DNA of 64,000 nucleotides from Chryseobacterium gleum. GTDB taxonomy: Bacteria > Bacteroidota > Bacteroidia > Flavobacteriales_D > Sanyastnellaceae. Below, piece by piece: positions 63,695-64,000 of this stretch; position 1 is the stretch's first letter; each line of letters opens with the position of its first letter. The translations under genes and the position numbers were made by a program. The DNA lies in NCBI GenBank assembly GCA_945878635.1, contig CAMCTV010000003.1, forward strand, positions 1-64,000, read 5' to 3'. The notes under the pieces are model-generated. The model worked only from the letters and a program-made list of their open reading frames with translations. It ran no database searches and was not told the DNA's origin.

Positions 63695-64000
63695 TTAATT
63701 CATTGGTAATCGCAAAGCCAAATCAGCGATGTCCAACCCATCAAAATTGCCACTGGTCATCCACAACAAATGGGTCTTTTCCCAATCACTTTCCATTAAA
63801 ATCATTTCAACCAAACTGGCATCGGTTAACACGATCAAATCCTCCCGTTGAAATGCTTTTTTTACGTCATCCACACTGATGGGATCCAATCGTTTGTGCG
63901 CAATGGTATGAGGATTAAAATAGACAATCGCAACATCTGGTTCATCCATGCTGTGCGCATATTGCTCCAAAAATGCGGAATTGAGACTACTAAAGGTGTG
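63695..64000 (-). CDS. mpl: UDP-N-acetylmuramate tripeptide ligase Mpl (3' end only)
   Basis: The last 101 residues of a gene that continues beyond the window. EQYAHSMDEPDVAIVYFNPHTIAHKRLDPIS and LLWMTSGNFDGLDIADLALRL match the C-terminal domain of the Bacteroidetes Mpl group, which recycles cell-wall tripeptide onto UDP-MurNAc. Its catalytic parts are outside the window, so MurC is a less likely alternative. It probably leads into the sugar operon. Confidence 0.8.
   Translation of the reverse strand, partial: HTFSSLNSAFLEQYAHSMDEPDVAIVYFNPHTIAHKRLDPISVDDVKKAFQREDLIVLTDASLVEMILMESDWEKTHLLWMTSGNFDGLDIADLALRLPMN

Noticed and set aside
1-64000. CRISPR arrays, insertion sequences or prophage
   Set aside because: No regularly spaced repeats, transposase, integrase or phage structural genes were seen on either strand.

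Overview
The window is a gene-dense chromosomal segment of a Bacteroidota bacterium, most likely an aquatic member of the Flavobacteriales or a close relative. The evidence is threefold. Secreted proteins carry C-terminal type IX secretion (T9SS) sorting regions of both the short 'YPNP' type and the gliding-motility type. Many families are typical of the phylum: DUF1599, DUF4105, DUF4295, DUF5723-like, DUF2490, DUF4369-thioredoxin, a RibB with a decayed RibA domain, and a fused alpha/beta E1. Many promoters fit the Bacteroidetes -7 box TAnnTTTG, and Shine-Dalgarno sequences are largely absent. No phage, insertion sequence or CRISPR array is visible. The segment looks like ordinary chromosome with a few accessory-looking clusters.

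Layout. 0-4 kb: ribB, an arginase/agmatinase-family ureohydrolase, a frameshifted small secreted protein, two conserved hypotheticals. 4-6.4 kb (minus): feoA-feoB-small Cys-rich protein, for ferrous iron uptake. 6.4-12.7 kb: der divergent from ettA-pyrD, then a DUF4369-thioredoxin protein and a helical protein, closed by a bidirectional terminator. 12.7-17.7 kb: typA, a small outer-membrane protein, tRNA-Met(CAU), a gap with two inverted repeats, an oligopeptide-type ABC permease and DUF1599. 17.7-23.5 kb: folP-S9 peptidase, then gcvT-comB-S1/P1-like nuclease. 23.5-30.5 kb (minus): a tight operon dapF-DUF4105-lipoprotein-DUF5723-kdsA-secreted protein, linking cell-wall and LPS precursor synthesis to envelope proteins. 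30.5-38.2 kb: fused 2-oxoacid dehydrogenase E1, thioredoxin, ferredoxin, then two cytochrome-c-like lipoproteins, a CotH-family secreted protein, a lipoprotein and DUF2490. 38.2-43 kb (minus): rpmG-DUF4295-ftsY-rimO-queE-GT-C-like membrane protein. 43-47.3 kb: ftsK-lolA-cyanophycinase-like lipoprotein. 47.3-53.2 kb (minus): purL-PASTA-T9SS cargo-rluD. 53-59 kb: a large secreted glycosidase-like protein divergent from a 997-residue PKD/choice-of-anchor adhesin. 59-64 kb (minus): mpl (partial), a nucleotidyltransferase/GHMP-kinase fusion, an L-fucose-type permease, a rhamnose/fucose mutarotase-like protein, an alpha/beta hydrolase, then marC-rnhA.

Two observations stand out. First, eight operon-leading genes have a perfect TAnnTTTG box followed by exactly four bases and then ATG or GTG. 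This predicts leaderless mRNAs and corrects several start codons (for example dapF starts at GTG 30480). Second, the 60-64 kb operon joins a compact HxGH nucleotidyltransferase-GHMP kinase fusion to a fucose-type permease and a mutarotase. That combination looks like a small sugar-salvage pathway functionally analogous to, but built differently from, the known L-fucokinase/GDP-fucose pyrophosphorylase (Fkp). Its substrate cannot be read from sequence.
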